From NCBI GenBank assembly GCA_963969395.1, contig OZ017799.1:17114501-17178500 (forward strand): a stretch of DNA of 64,000 bases, written 5' to 3'. The first letter of the stretch is position 1. Each line of letters opens with the position of its first letter. This document shows, in pieces, positions 33,925-47,379 of the stretch. The notes beneath the pieces are model-generated. The model searched no databases. It was not told where the DNA came from and saw only the letters and a program-made list of their open reading frames with translations. Position numbers and translations under genes: made by a program. Source of the DNA: Pseudoscleropodium purum. Lineage: Eukaryota; Streptophyta; Bryopsida; Hypnales; Brachytheciaceae.

Positions 33925-36620
33925 GAATCTCAGACCTTCTCCTTCTTTCTGATTCTGTTTCAAAAACTAACTCTTAATAGTGTATCTTGTGTGAGTCACC
34001 TTATTTTAAGCAATTTATTTTCTTGCGCCGGTCATCTTGCATCGACCTACTTGAAGTCTAATGACTTGATGACTCACACTCCTATGGTTCAATGACAGGT
34101 AGACCACCTTTTTATATCGGAACCAACACTGAGTAGACACTGAGTGTACCTCTCCCGTTGTCCAGGTGCAAGTTCCTACTTCCCCAGGCCTGGAGTTCTC
34201 TATCTGAACTTCGCTCCTCTCTGCAGACGACCTTCCCTCATTATGGTGCAACAGTCGTTTGGAGGAGACATTTCAGACGGACATTGTAGATGCAATATTT
34301 CATTGCTTCTTAACCCTGTACTTCCGGCAGGGACAAAAAACGTCCTTTTGACGAATGGAAAGCTCTGGAGGGGACGGAGAACAACTCTTTTTTCATCTGA
34401 AAGCTTTTAGACTCATTGGGAGTAGCAGTATGCAGGTGTAGGCACCAAAAACTTAGTGAATGATGATAGCAATATTCTTACAGAAATAATGATTCCCAAA
34501 TATGGATTACTGTGTAGTGTATTTTGGCAGTTTGTGCTCCTTTCTTTGGATCTAAATTTTACCCTGGATTGTTGAGCTGCTTGCTGGAAATCATTGTTTG
34601 GGGTACTGTTTGAATCATTTGCTTAAAAAACCCTAGAGCACTCATTGAAGGTTGAACTATTGGGCAAGACTTCTCTTTCCACACAATTCTAAGGATGAAC
34701 ATTTGCACTTTTTTTACATAGGATTCTTTGTGATCCATTGGACATGTAGTGTTTGCACTTTGCAAGTGACATTATAGGGTTAAGCCATAAAAACAATTTC
34801 TTTTGAATTTCAGATCAACTATCCATCCATACCTTAAAGTTAGGCTATTTGTTTTGTTTTTGTTTGTTGTATTGAGATCTCTTAAATCATGTGTCTTCCA
34901 ATTGCATTCTTGGTATTGTTGGAAAGCTCTTGGTAAGGAGTGGTGCATGATTTTTGTTTTGTGGTGTTTGGACGTATAGTGTAGAAGTTATTGAATTTTG
35001 AACTTTATATGAAATGGAAAATTAAAACATTATTTTTACTTTTTATTGAGCTTGTGGCAATAGCATAGGGCATACTAAATGAAATGAAGCTCATCAAGTT
35101 TGGTCTCTATTCCAACTTGAAATGTTGAAATTTTCTTGAATTTCAATATTGTATAGCAATTTGAACTTCAGACCTATTATCAGAGAGCGTTGGTGTCTTA
35201 ATTTTAGAATTACACAATAAAAAAAAATTGCACTATAGTATTTTATACTATAATGTACAATAATAGGGGAATTTTTAGATTTTAGAAACATATTTTGAAT
35301 TTGATATGAGTTTTTTGCATTTTTTTTATTCAAAAATTCATAGTAATTCTAAATTTTCACTAAAAAAAACTGGAATTTTTTTGGCTTATAGAAGATAAGT
35401 TATTACATCTTTGAAAAACAAATTTTTAAATTTCATTTATAGATAGTTGGAAAATGGGAGCATATAGAAATTTAAAATTTGAAATTTGAAAAAGTAGTTG
35501 TAGGTCCATCCTTTCAAAGTTAACATATATTGGTTGAAGAACAAACATGAATGAAATGGAAATAACCTCTAAAACCCAAGGTAGTTCAATTTTCCAAATA
35601 CATGAAGACAAATTATAATGAACAGCTTAGAAGATTAATATCCATACTTTAAAGTTAGGCTGTTTGTTTTGTTTGTTTGTTACAATGAAATCTCTTGGAC
35701 CATGTGTCTTTAGATTGGGCTTTGTTTCATGACATTTAGGTCTATAATTAAAAAAAAGATATTAAATTAAAAAAAATTTATGAGTTAAAAAATGTTTGTT
35801 TTGTTTTGTTGTTTGGTATAGTGAGATCTTTTAAACCATGTGTCTCTAGGTTGCATTCTTAGTACACAAGCTTTGTTTTGTTACATTTTGATCTATGATA
35901 AAAAAAACATTGAATTAAAAAAATTTAAGAGTTAAAAAAAAACTTTCCTTAAAATTTTTATTTTGGTTGTGACAACAATATAAGGCACACTAGTAGATAT
36001 GATTTGAACCAAATTTACAAACAATAACTCATTGATCATATCTAGATGGTTTGCTGATGCAATAACTAATATATATAAATAAAGTTTGAAATAAGGTACT
36101 CATTTTTGAAGGGCCATTATTTGTGGATCACTAAGACTTTATTTATGAATACCTTCATTCACATGTAGACTAGTGACATAGTCCACAAAAGCCCCATGAG
36201 CTTCAAGACATAAAAAAAAGAAATGAAGTATGTTTTTTGAGCAAATTCTTACTAAAAAGCCATACAAATTCTTCTAGAGGGAATATTAGGTGAGACATTC
36301 TTTCTTTTCCAATGGATGGAATCACAAAATGCTATCAAATTTTGAAACAATATTATTCTATTTTAGATGAATATACTCTTTTGGATGAAGATATAAATTT
36401 CCATCTATATATTGCAAGTTTAATCCATTTTCATGGATGTAAATTACTTCATCATTGTGCTAAACATCACTTTCTATACTAACTAAAATAAATGAAAAAA
36501 AACATCCTAGAAGGAACTTCACATTACAAGACCAAAAGATCAAACACAAAACCATTTATCTACAAACAACAACAAAGTGACGTTCCTTGAAGCAATATCA
36601 TGAACATTTAACCCTAAAAG
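33925..36620. other. 3' flank of the Tim-family gene and AT-rich repeats
   Basis: The 3' UTR should lie in the first few hundred bases. From about 34,610 the interval is repeats: a copy of the 1,670 family (34,610-34,770) and copies of a GTTTGTTTTGTTTGTTACATTGAGATCTC family (34,825-35,090, 35,640-35,760, 35,790-35,990; each motif piece under 20 bases recurs). No gene was recognised. Confidence 0.45.
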
Positions 36621-36629
36621 GACATTGAT

Positions 36630-36835
36630 CTATAACCGAAATACCAGTAGTCACTCAAAAATAATCTGATATTTGGGCCAATAGATGCATTCTTCATTTC
36701 TACAGAGTCATCCATCAGCCACCACTTTTCACTCTATAACCAAAGTAGTCACCCAAAAATGAACTGATATTTGGACCAATAGATGCATTCTTCATTTCTA
36801 CATGGATCTGAAAGTCATCCGTCAGTCACCACTTT
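36630..36835 (+). repeat. Tandem pair of a ~125-bp dispersed repeat
   Basis: Two units share AGTCAC(C/T)CAAAAATAA or a close variant, CTGATATTTGG.CCAATAG, ATGCATTCTTCATTTCTAC, and GTCATCC(A/G)TCAG. Single relatives occur at about 23,060, 58,710, 59,130 and 59,520. The class is unknown. Confidence 0.6.
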
Positions 36836-37568
36836 TTGGCCTGAGTGCCCTTACAGGGTTCAAATATTCTCCAGATCTGGATTGTCAGAGGAGAAAGGGG
36901 CGACGCAAAGGTGGGCATGGGGACATGTGAACGGCCCTTGGACAGAATGGTTCAAATCCGCTTCACAACCAGATTTGGAAAGTGGAACAACTACGGTATA
37001 CAAATTTCAAATGAAAAGGAAAAATAAGAAATACTGATTCATTGATTGTCCTACAAAATACTGCATTGATACAAATTGAGATAAAGTCCCCAGCCTCAGA
37101 GACTCCAAGCATTCACTAGCGATACTTGACAATAATCGAAGAGTGTCACCTTAAACTTAAGCAAATTGAAAGGATTGTCGAGGGTCAATCTTGATCAACT
37201 TCAGAGCAGTCGGGTTCAGCTACAGCACAATGTGATAGGTAAGTTGGGCCACTTGCTATTTTGTGTAAGGTCATATCCCCAGAAGGGTAGGAATTTGAAC
37301 TCCAGTATACCGGTATCACTTTCCTGTTGTCATGCAGAGTGATGTATTATGTTACAGTTTAAAGGCGTATCGGGAAATCCATCTCTGAACAGGGCAACGT
37401 CTGTCGGCAAGCTTTGATCACGCTGCGGACCTCGCTCGACCTGAACGGACCTAGGAATCCATTTGACAAGATCAGCTTCCCCCTCCACTTTCCCCTGATA
37501 TCACAAAGTCACCCGTTACCAGTCAATAACCTACGAAAACATTTAATACACATCATGAAGCGTTCAAA

Positions 37569-40186
37569 TCAAAAGACTCGAAGTGCCAGGGACCCTTGCG
37601 AGCTGATGAAAATGATGGATAGTAAAATTTCTGCTAGGAGAGCTTTAAGCAAACCTGAAGCGCTGGGGTCTACAGGACACAGTCTCTGATATCTCTGCGC
37701 CCTTAAAGCATTTGCCTCCTCAACGCGCTTCCGCAACTCACGAACACTAGTCCCCAAATCTATCACAAATGGCATCCAATGTTGCACGTCATCATACCGA
37801 TGTACAGGGAACTCCAAGGGCGAGGGCAAAAATGTATATTGTAAATTTCTGATCGTTAAAGAACGTTCTCAAGAGCTTTGAACATCTCCTGTCGTGTTCA
37901 AGACTGAGCAGAGTAACAAATCCAAAAGTGGTAAATAACTGACCATATTTATCAGTTCATTGCGTATCAGAAAGTTAGATAAATTGGTGCTAAAAGTAGA
38001 AGATGACACCCTTACCATCAATAAGAGGAAGATTCTGCAGCTGATTGAAGGCATCTATGAAACCGGCCTTCGCTTCCACATGAGCTTCTAGGGCTCTAAT
38101 ATGTCTCCGTAGTTCAGCTCCTTCCTTTTCAGTCTGTAGTCGTACAATAAGATCATTTCAAGCTGCATCATAATCTTCTACGATGATTGCCTAGCGAGTA
38201 TTATGGTGAACACTAGATAGTAAAGGACATACACCTGTGTACGAAAACTTTGTCAAGCAAAAATTTGGTCGAAGATAAGATACTCACGGCAGCCTTTCGT
38301 TCACGAAGACTGTTTAACTCAGCGTCCAGATTGGCATCCTCGTCTTTCCTTACGTCCGAAGACCCGTCGGACTACAAGGAATAAGAAATTGGTGAACCAG
38401 ATGGACATGACTGGAATGAAAATATATCAAGCAGAAAGTTTTCTTCAGCAATGCACAGTCAGGTTTCTCAGCAACCAAAACCATATTTAAGGAATACTGC
38501 TTCTCCAGCACTGTCGTCACAACTATGCAGATTTCAGAGGGTGGCGAAAAATCACTTGTTTGAGTTTTCATTTCACACGGTCAAAACCTTCGAAGTCAAA
38601 GTTGAGTACGAAGGCAAGACTTGCGTCAAGGAAGCTACCCAAAGTTTGCGCAATTGCTTTTCGATACCAGGAGCATGAAGCAATCAACGGCAACGAGTAA
38701 GGCAATGACTACAAGCGGATTTCAGAAGTAACCACCTTACTCAAGATCTTTGGTATTGAATATTTACCTTCTCGGGCAAGACGAGGTCAGGTGGTGTTTG
38801 AAAACACACTTCCTTGCAGTAAGCCTCCCACGGCACAAGATCTTCTTCTACGAATTTGCTCAAAAATTTCTCGAAAACAGTAGCTAAACCCTGCAAATAT
38901 GTCATATTTTATTCCTTAAGAACTCTCAACAATCAAAAACTCGTTTAGAACCTTCATAAGGGCTACAAAAATTACGCCTGTGGCGTGAAGGAACTATTAA
39001 ATACCTCCGGCCGACAAGGTCATCGCAATTTAGAAACAAAGGATATTTGGCCTCTTAATTAATGAAAGGAACCAGCAATTCGATCTACTTTATTGCAGCT
39101 GAGTATGAACCCTGAACCGAAAAGAATATAACTGTGTATGACGATCTTTTGATTCAGAAATGCCATCCGATTCTGAGTGGCTTCCATTCAGCAAGGGTTA
39201 AGAGGAACCTGTTTTAAAGCTTCTTGAGACTCCGTATTCGAGATTTTTAATAATCGTGTGGCATGCCTGCGCGTGTACATGATACTCTCAGCTAAATTTG
39301 AGCAATTCCATGAAGAAAACACAAATGTCCTTCCACAGACCCTGGTATCGTCTTCGAACGACCGACCTCATTTCTCGATAAATTGAGTTCTACGAAGTTT
39401 ATGTCAGTCCGTCTTCAAATTCCTCCCAACAGTCCATGAAGATTGAGAAAAGTGAACTAAAGTCTTCAAAATAAAAAAAAACATGAGCGAAATTACCAAA
39501 AGGGAAGAATGTTGAACATACGTTTCCATCTCTGCAAATTTGCTCAATGAAATTTCCATGACCTGAAACGCAATCAAGTCCACAAACCTGCTTCCCAGTC
39601 AGAAAACTCAGAGATATACTTTCCTAAGCCCATGCCTGAACTAGTCACAATCACGACACTTGCAACCGAGAAGTAATATCTCATCGTACGCCCTATCAAA
39701 CACAAATATTCATAAACATAAACACCGCAACTATTTCAACAGGCAAACACATATCTAGCAATAAAATGGCCAACCTCAGCAACAGTTTCGTTGCGTAATT
39801 TCGTGGACGAGATGAATGTAAGAAACTTCAAATTCAAACTAGAGTTATCAACTCGAACGAGACCTAAGAAAAACACACTGCGCAGTTCAAACTTAAAAAA
39901 ATATCACCTCCAAAAAATACAGGAGACGTTGTATGTTCTTCATGATTTTCCGTCAGTAGGAGATGCAGTCATGCTACACACTTCCGCAAACACCGAAGAA
40001 CCCGCACGCAAAAATGCGACAGCATACCAAACAGCGAAGGAATCAAACGAACCCGACCAAAAACAAAAATCTCAAAGGTTTGCTTACAGCATTAACGACG
40101 TCGGCAATGAATTCATCCTTGTCGAACTGCAGCAGATGTAGCGGGTAAGTCGCCAGAATCTTGTCGCGCGCATCGTCGTCCTCCAT
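37569..40186 (-). CDS. MIS12: MIS12 kinetochore (MIND complex) subunit, seven exons
   Basis: MIS12 is a coiled-coil subunit of the MIND/MIS12 complex, which joins centromeric chromatin to the NDC80 microtubule-binding complex. Exons: 40,186-40,088; 39,562-39,522; 39,266-39,209; 38,890-38,768; 38,371-38,288; 38,133-38,016; 37,759-37,569. All are GT-AG, phases agree and the total is 237 residues, the same size as Arabidopsis MIS12. Recognition rests on FDKDEFIADVVNAV near the start, LLKISNTESQEALKQG, then DLVPWEAYCKEVCFQTP.DLVLPEK and LDAELNSLRERK (Arabidopsis: LWESY..FCFAVPDGFVLP and LDAELDSLRDK). It ends with a heptad-like helix SVRELRKRVEEANALR. The last ~20 residues after a possible donor (TTCAG|GTTTGC) could be replaced by an undetected final exon. 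A GA-rich leader directly precedes the ATG. Confidence 0.88.
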
Positions 40187-40187
40187 T

Positions 40188-40213
40188 GTTTCTCTCTCTC
40201 TCTCTCTCTCTCT
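40188..40213 (-). repeat. GA microsatellite in the MIS12 leader
   Basis: A (GA)n run of about 12 units on the minus strand sits immediately before the MIS12 start codon and should be within the 5' UTR. GA/CT tracts in plant leaders can recruit BBR/BPC-type GAGA-binding factors, but any role here is inference. Confidence 0.6.
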
Positions 40214-40584
40214 ACCTGCGAATCGCGAAAGCTTCCTCTCAATTCCACCCCCTCAATGGCTTCATCTTGGCGTCCCTGTAGACGGCGAAGACACTCTCCA
40301 TATCCTCGAAACACACTCCAGCGAGAGTCTTCACGTTCATACGTTTCCACCGAAGCCTGCTTCCATTATGGTCGAGACGCCATAGCCAGAGAACAGGAGT
40401 CCATTGCAGGTAAAGAAAGGGCGGGAACGGTCAGATGCCTTGAGAGCTCTGAAGTGCATTTTCGGGATGATGGATAGAGTGCAACATGAGTGTTCAATTT
40501 TTCATCCATCCATTTTTTCGGTTCTTCTCGCAGCTGAGTAACATCTCTATAGTACTCCAATCATTAATCACCATCAACAATACT

Positions 40585-41530
40585 CTTAAATTAAGTTGGT
40601 TGTTTTGTTTGATACATTGAGATTTAACAAACTGCGAGGTGTCCGGTGGGGTTCTTAGTCCAACTCAAAGACTCTTTGCACAAAGGGGTGCATGGACTTT
40701 GTTTTGTGGCATTTTGACTTATGGTACATAAATTATTGAATTTCAAAGTTTTTATGAATCAAAATATATAGAATTAAATTATCCTTTAATTTAAAAAACT
40801 CACTACTTTTGCATTGCATGTTCAAATGTCACAAAACAAAATCTATGCACTCCTTTGTCGGCAAGGCTTTCTATCTATGCCAATTTTATAGTGTTTGGAT
40901 TTACGGTGTAGAAGTTATGAATTTTTTTAATTAAAAAATTAAATTATTGAATTTCAAAGTATGAAAATGATTGAATTTCAAAGTCTCAATGGATTTTTTT
41001 AAATGAAAAAAATTATTTTTACTTTTATTTTGGTTGTAGCAAATTAGGCATACTAGTCAATCCATTCAATTAGGTTGTTTTGTTTGTTTGTTACATTGAG
41101 ATCTCCGTGACTATGTGTCTTTCGGTCATGTTTTTGGTACCAATAGAAAGCCCTCAATGAGGAGGGGTGCACGGGCTTATTTTGTGGTGTTTAAACAAAT
41201 AGTGTTATAGTTATTAAATTTCAAAGCTATTCCAAATTTAAAAAATTTAAAAATTCATTTTTCTTTTTTTTTTGACCATGGCAACAATATGGGACACACT
41301 AGTCTATACTTTAAGATAGGCTTTTTATTCTTTTACATTGAAATCTCCCAAATTGTGCCTCCCCAATCACATTCTTAGTATATTGTCAAAAAGCTCTCGA
41401 TGAGGAGGGGTGCATAGGCTTGGTTTCATGGCATTCAAACCTATACCATGAAAGTTATTGAATTTCAAAGTGTTTATCAATTAAAAAACTAGAAATTTAT
41501 TTTTACTTTTATTGGTGAAAATTGTAGTGT
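40585..41530 (+). repeat. Three consecutive copies of a GTTTGTTTTG repeat family
   Basis: Units start at about 40,585, 41,060 and 41,310. Each holds GTTTGTTTGTTACATTGAGA or a variant, a TGTGTCT block, GAGGAGGGGTGCA(T/C)GG, TTTTGTGGCATTT.GAC, a GTTATTGAATTTCAAAG block and TTTTACTTTTATTTTGG. Other direct copies lie at 34.8-36.0 kb and 46.53-46.64 kb, and reverse copies at 58.77-59.04 and 59.20-59.44 kb. No coding frame is preserved. The class is undetermined (SINE- or LINE-derived is possible). Confidence 0.55.
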
Positions 41531-42898
41531 GGGAAAAGGTTTAGATCAAAAACCCAAGGAATTTCCTAGTGGTGGTTCTTTCGTTTGGGAAAGGTCAAAT
41601 AGTCTATGATTTTGTTTCTAAGGTCACTTTTATTGTAGGAATTCACTCAACTTAGCGTTTTAAAGAATAAATATAATTAAATTAAATATAAATGCGAATG
41701 TGTGATGGAATTCATTAGCCAATGCTAGTAGTTCATCCAATTCCTAATGAATGCAGACTCCATGATATGTTGTGCAATCCTATGCTAGTGTACCAATGTC
41801 AAACTGACTGGATTTATCAAATAGTCTAGCTTGGTCAAATAGTCTTATGCCCTGTAATGCATTCTATTGACCTAATCAAATAGCTACATATAATTTATAG
41901 ATATGCCATCTTCTTTAATAAATTCTTCAATTTAAATCATGGTAGTTGGTCAATTGGTCCAATAAGAAAATTAGCTATTACTAATTACTACTTATGCAGG
42001 ATGCAAATTTATAAGTTTGTAATTGTCAATTGGTCCCAGTATGCAAAGTATGCAAAGTGAATATACTTACTTTCTACTTTCGCTCTAATCAATTTGTCTT
42101 ATATCCATTCTTTCTTCCTTGTTTCTACTCCATCCACTTCACTAGTCAATTTGTCATGCTCGATAACTTGGTTTTTCTCAATCTATTGCTATATGGTCCA
42201 TTGGACTTGCTACTTTCAATTGTGGCAAATTTTATTATTTAACTGAGTTTATAGATAACCACTACTTTTCCTTAGTAAGGTCAATTTGTCAAGCACATTG
42301 GCTCCTATAAGATTTATTTGTTGATTGGTCAATCCTATTCTAATTCTAAATTTATTATCTCAACTTGGCCACTATTCTATCACTTAAATTGACTAATTGA
42401 CATCTTAACTACCAACACCAACCAAGGAAGTCTTCAAAGTGCGCTTGGTCAATTTTCTTGATTTCCAACAATTGCTTGACTCCGCATTTGATTGTCAATT
42501 TGTCCATTTTCTCACAACAAAGCCACAAGAATTAATTCAATTATCAATCCTTCACATGCTTCAGAGGGACAATTAGACTACAATTTCAACCATTGCTTTC
42601 GCGTACATAGACAATTAGGGCCACTTACACCTAGAGGCCGGGCCAATTTACCTTGAGGCCAATTGCACCAAATTTTAGCCCCTTTTGGGCTAGAGGCTAG
42701 CCTCAACTACTCATTATAATAAGATTATAATAGGGGTTGACTCTCCCAAGTGTAAAGGCCTTGAGGCCAAGAAGCCGGACCAATTTTAAAAAAAACTAGA
42801 AAGGAGAGAGAGGGGAGCTAAAATTTTCAATGCCACTTTTAACCTAGAGGTCAATTGCTTAAAATATAATGGATCTGATTTGTTGAAAAAAATAATAT

Positions 42899-43825
42899 TT
42901 AACCTATAAATGCCCAAACTAAGTTTCTTGGCAAAATAGAAATTTTGGGTAGCTCACTACAAATGGAATTTTTATTTTTATTTTTTGAAATTATAATACA
43001 ACATGTGTCCAAGGAGTAGCTTTAAGACCCAACAATTTTCATAACTTTTGACTATATAGTTAAAAAGTTATTGTATGATATGTGTTTTCATTACTTGTTG
43101 GACAATTTGAGCAACAAAAAATACTTGTTTAAAAATCACTTTTTTTTAAAATTAAAATTTGAAATTGGTTCTTTAGATTTATACATATTTGGAAAATTTT
43201 GAATCATTCCATTTTGATCAATGAGTCAAAAGTTATGAAGAGTTTTAATTTGTTGAAGTTTGTAGGTTGCTATTGAATCTCTACTCTAAGACAAACTTCA
43301 AAGTCCTTTATTTAACTCAATTTTCAATATTTTTGGAAAAAAATAAAAAGGCTAAGTGGAGATTGATTATTACAACATTACAACCATTGGGTTGGAATTT
43401 TTCAATTTCATAAATAAATTGTTAACAATTTAGTATTTTGAATCATTCTCTCTTTCTTTCTACTTACTATTTTTTTCCTATATGTTGTACAATTTCAAAT
43501 GATCTAAAAATTTTCAAGCATGTAGCCAACTTGACTTGAAAAATTAACTTAAGGAGTAACTACTATTTTGGACATTTTTTCATACAAATGTGACCTTATG
43601 AAGTGCAGTTGTCCAAATGTTTGCAAGGCTAAAAAAAGGATTTGTGTCACTTCAAATGCTAATATCTTGCAACTATATAGTGGAAATTTTTTGCATATCT
43701 TTTCAAACTGGTATACCATAAGATCCTACGGTTATTTGTGTTCAAAAATATTCTTTTTCAAAAATTTGGTACTTGTACTAGAAATCACAGTTTTGGTGAA
43801 AACATAGTCAAATTCATTTAAAGTT
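42899..43825 (+). mobile_element. TTAA-ended non-autonomous element, copy C
   Basis: It starts TTAACCTATAAATGCCC (TTAA 42,899-42,902) and follows copies A and B through AGCTCACTAC, ATAACTTTTGACTATAT, ATTTAACTCAATTTTCAA and TCACTTCAAATGCTAATATC. The right end (CATAGTCAAATTCATTTAAAG) is mutated, so the outer TTAA is not preserved. It is inserted in the degenerate-motif region. Confidence 0.55.
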
Positions 43826-44390
43826 TTTTCTAATTGATTTTTGACATTGGCACCTAGGTCAAGAATTAGGCTCCCATTTTTGGTGCATCCAATTCAGAAA
43901 GCTCGGGCTATGTCAAATCATATCTTTTTTGGATGAAAAATTTATTGCACCAAATTGGCTTGGCCTCTAGGTATAAAGCAGCCCTTAGACCAACTATTTC
44001 ACTAACCAATTGCCTTACACTATGTGATTGAACTTCATATTTCTATAATCAGGTAATTGGGCAATTAATTGCATAATTCCCTTATATTCCTTGACCTTCA
44101 ATTACAATTGATAAGCAACCAACTATTAGACTGAATAATACAAAATATTATTGGCATACTAATTTCAATTAAATTTCCTTTCTACTTAACTTCCTAAATC
44201 AGCACATACATTGTCTATTTGACTTTTTAAACAACAGACCACACCATGGTTACTGGCATTGAGACTTGCTGACTACTTGACAAATATTTCTCACAAAGAA
44301 TTAACCAATCACTAGTTCATTAATAACTATAAAACACCTCAATTTTTTCATCTTCTATAGCTCTTTTTCATTGTCCATTTGACATCATTG

Positions 44391-45323
44391 TTAACCCCTA
44401 AAGATCGGAGACTATGTTTTCACCAAAAACACTCCAAAATTGCCACTCTTTATACAAGCATCAAATTTTAGATGAAAAACACTTTTAGACACATGTAACC
44501 CTAAGATCTTGTAGTAAACTAGTTTAAGAAGATGTGGAAAAAATTTCAAGATTTTCCACTGTGTAGATTACAAGATATTAACGTTTGAAGTGACAAAAAA
44601 CATTTTTTTGACCCTGTGAAAATACGGGCAATTGCACTTCACAAGGTCACATTTGTATGAAAAAATGTCCAAAATGATGGTATCCCTTGGATTCATTCTT
44701 CAAATTAAGTTGAATACACGTTTAAAATTTTTTAGATAATTTGGAATTGCATAACATATAGGAAAAAAATAGTAATTAGAAAGAAGTACAAAGTGATTCA
44801 AAACACTAACTTATTAAGAATTTAATTATGGAATTGAAAAATTCCAATCCTAACGGTGCTAATGTAGTAATAAATAACATACATCTGTCTTTTTTTATTT
44901 TTTTCAAAAAATATTAAAAATTGACTTAAATAAAGGACTCCAAAGTTTATTTTTGAGTAAGGAATCCATGACTACCTGCAAACTAGAGCACCTCATAACT
45001 TTCATCATGTAAATCAAAATGGAATGATTCAAAGCTTTCCACATATACATAAATCTAGAAAATCAGTTTCAAATTTTTATTTTCAAAAAAAGTGATTTTT
45101 AAAGAAATTTTTGGACTACCCGCCGAGCATTGAAAATTACATATCATACAATAACTTTTGAATCATGTAGTCAAAAGTTATGAGAATTGTTGGGCCTCAA
45201 AGCTACTCCTTAGGCACATGTTGTGTGAAAATTTCAGCAAAAAAATCTAAAAACTTCATTCGTAGTGAATTGCCCAAAATTGCTATGTTGCCAAAAAACA
45301 TTGTTTTGACCTTTAGGGGTTAA
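44391..45323 (-). mobile_element. TTAA-ended non-autonomous element, copy D (best ends)
   Basis: Both ends are intact: TTAACCCCTAAAGATC at 44,391 and GACCTTTAGGGGTTAA ending 45,323. The interior (925 bp) is the reverse complement of copies A-C in block order and contains no gene. Outside the TTAA the flanks differ (CATTG against TCAAA), so TTAA is the only shared flank, as expected for a 4-bp TTAA target duplication. Confidence 0.7.
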
Positions 45324-46529
45324 TCAAATACATTTGGCCTTACCCAAGCTCACTAATCCACTTGTCTAATAGACTAAAAATTTGATTTTTAATTAATACC
45401 AATCATTGATAATTTCAACCTATTTTCCCTCACAGACAAATAGGCAATAAAAATATTGCAACATCACTAAGCCAATCCCTAGCTTAACTTTTGCACTTTA
45501 TAATAACTGTCTAATTGACTTAAAAACTTAAGCCCCCTTATACAAATTAAATGTTGTATCCTTCACACAGCATTGTCCATTTAGTATAGAATTAGCACAA
45601 CTTCCTCTTAGCTTGACTAATTAACTACCCATCAATGAAAAATTAGCCAATCATTGGCTCAATCAAAGAAATTATGGTGCTCACACTTTCACTCGCCCAT
45701 GCTCTCCCAACAAGACTATTAGACTTGATATCAAAAATAAAAAGACAATGCCAATCCTTGGCTAATAAATCTTCACTAAACTTCACCAATCTCTAGCTTA
45801 ACAGACAATTTGACTCACTCTCTAATACTCGGATTGTGCTTGCAAAACCTGACCAGTTGATTTGCTTATAGAGATTCAACTTTAAATACTTAACTGGACG
45901 ATTTGTCTCACAAATGCACAATTTTCAACGATTAGATAGCAAGCAAAGAATAACAACCAGTCACTAACTTGCTTGACCAATTGTTTCACTCTCACCACAC
46001 TCTACTTCAAATATACAATTGACAATTTGACAACTACAACTATCTCAAACCTGCTTTCACAGCAAGACTATTGGATTGATGCAAAACAATAACAAAAAAA
46101 GACAGTGCCAATCACTGGGGACTGCTACATAAATTGACAAGCCAATCACTGGCTACACAAAGAAAATTAGATACATATAAAAATTAGACGAATAGACAAT
46201 TGTATTGAAGGAATGCACAAGTACAATTGACAAGGCGGCAATCACTTCAAACACCCAAGAGAGAGAGAACTAAGCCTAAGTCGATTAGTCTTATACCTTC
46301 TTGGCCGCAACTAACTCCCAATTACTTGGCTTGTCTATTAATTATTTAACTCTAACTACTTTTCTGACTGTCTAATGGTCCTTTCTACACTGGTATGACT
46401 AATTGACCTCACTCTTTCTCTAATTAGCTTTCAAAGCTATATTAACAGGTCCATTAGTCTTCTTCTTCAAAAATTGCAAAAATAATAACAAAAAGTATAT
46501 CTACAAAAATAAACAAGGGCATACTAGTC

Positions 46530-46640
46530 AATACCTTAAAATAGGTCGTTTGTTTTGTTTGTTTGTTATATTGAGACCTCTCAGATCATGTGTTCTCTAG
46601 TAGTGTTCATAATATCAGTGGAAAGATCATGGCAAGGAGA
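46530..46640 (+). repeat. Partial GTTTGTTTTG-family repeat
   Basis: It contains TTTGTTTTGTTTGTTTGTTA, GAGACCTCTCAGATCATGTG and a GGAAAG..ATGGCAAGGAG block, matching the start of the 40.6-kb units. It is truncated after about 110 bp. Confidence 0.5.
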
Positions 46641-47379
46641 AGCTCTAGAATTAGTACAACAAAAAAATTCCACCAAAAACACAACAAAATTAATAACAAT
46701 AATTCAAACAATTGGATACATGAGTAAACATTGAAGGGACCTCGATGTCCTTCAAAAGAGCTTAAAAAATGACGACGACAATGACAACAACGAAGCTTGA
46801 AATGTTCCAAAAACAAAAGAAATTGGCAATTTGACTCAAATTGGCCAAAAATTCAATTAAATGGACCCAATAATATAACAAAGCCAAAAATTGACTAGAA
46901 ATGGTATAAGGGTTTTAAAGCCTTGAAAGAAGTGAATTGAAAGGAGAATGAGTGCCCTTATATATGTCTCCATGAGGGCTTGCCCTCCTTTTTTCCTACT
47001 AAGTAATCTTATCATCTACAATTTTCATCCTAATCTGCAACTTTTGACTTTCTACACTAGTCCTAAATTCTAATTTTTAGAAAAAGATTTCAAATCACAA
47101 ACGGATTGCACCATTGGCTTCAAAAAAGCCTTTTCTAGTTGCATGAAATCCCCACCCTTATTTCATTTGCCAAAAACTCATCGAAAACTAGCATCAACTT
47201 AAAATCCTAAAGGATTAAAAATGTAACTTTTGGAGGTTGACTTTTCCGTGAAAAGTAACTAGCTTAAGTTCTTAAGTGGGTATGAAGGAGTAAAAAAAGA
47301 CCTAATATAGGTTCCATTCCTATTTTATATACTCTTGGTATGCATATAAATTCCATTGAAATCTTCAAATTTCCTGGTC

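Larger units (their letters stand above)
41550..46480. repeat. Long stretch of degenerate short motifs
   Basis: Outside two inserted TTAA-ended elements (42.90-43.82 and 44.39-45.32 kb), the sequence is packed with variants of a few words on both strands: GTCAATTTGTC, GACAATTAGAC, CCAATCACTAGCTTAA, CCAATCATTGGCT and CTAATTGACCTCACT. Spacing is irregular (about 20-60 bp). It reads like a decayed satellite or an expanded inverted-repeat array. No gene was seen. Confidence 0.4.

Noticed and set aside
36948..36970. tRNA B-box-like GGTTCAAATCC
   Set aside because: No A-box at the right distance and no cloverleaf with a 7-bp acceptor stem could be drawn.
44391..44405. Plant telomere-like CCCTAAA at element ends
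   Set aside because: Only a single CCCTAAA unit occurs, always at the repeat-family termini next to TTAA; it is part of the TIR and not interstitial telomere DNA.
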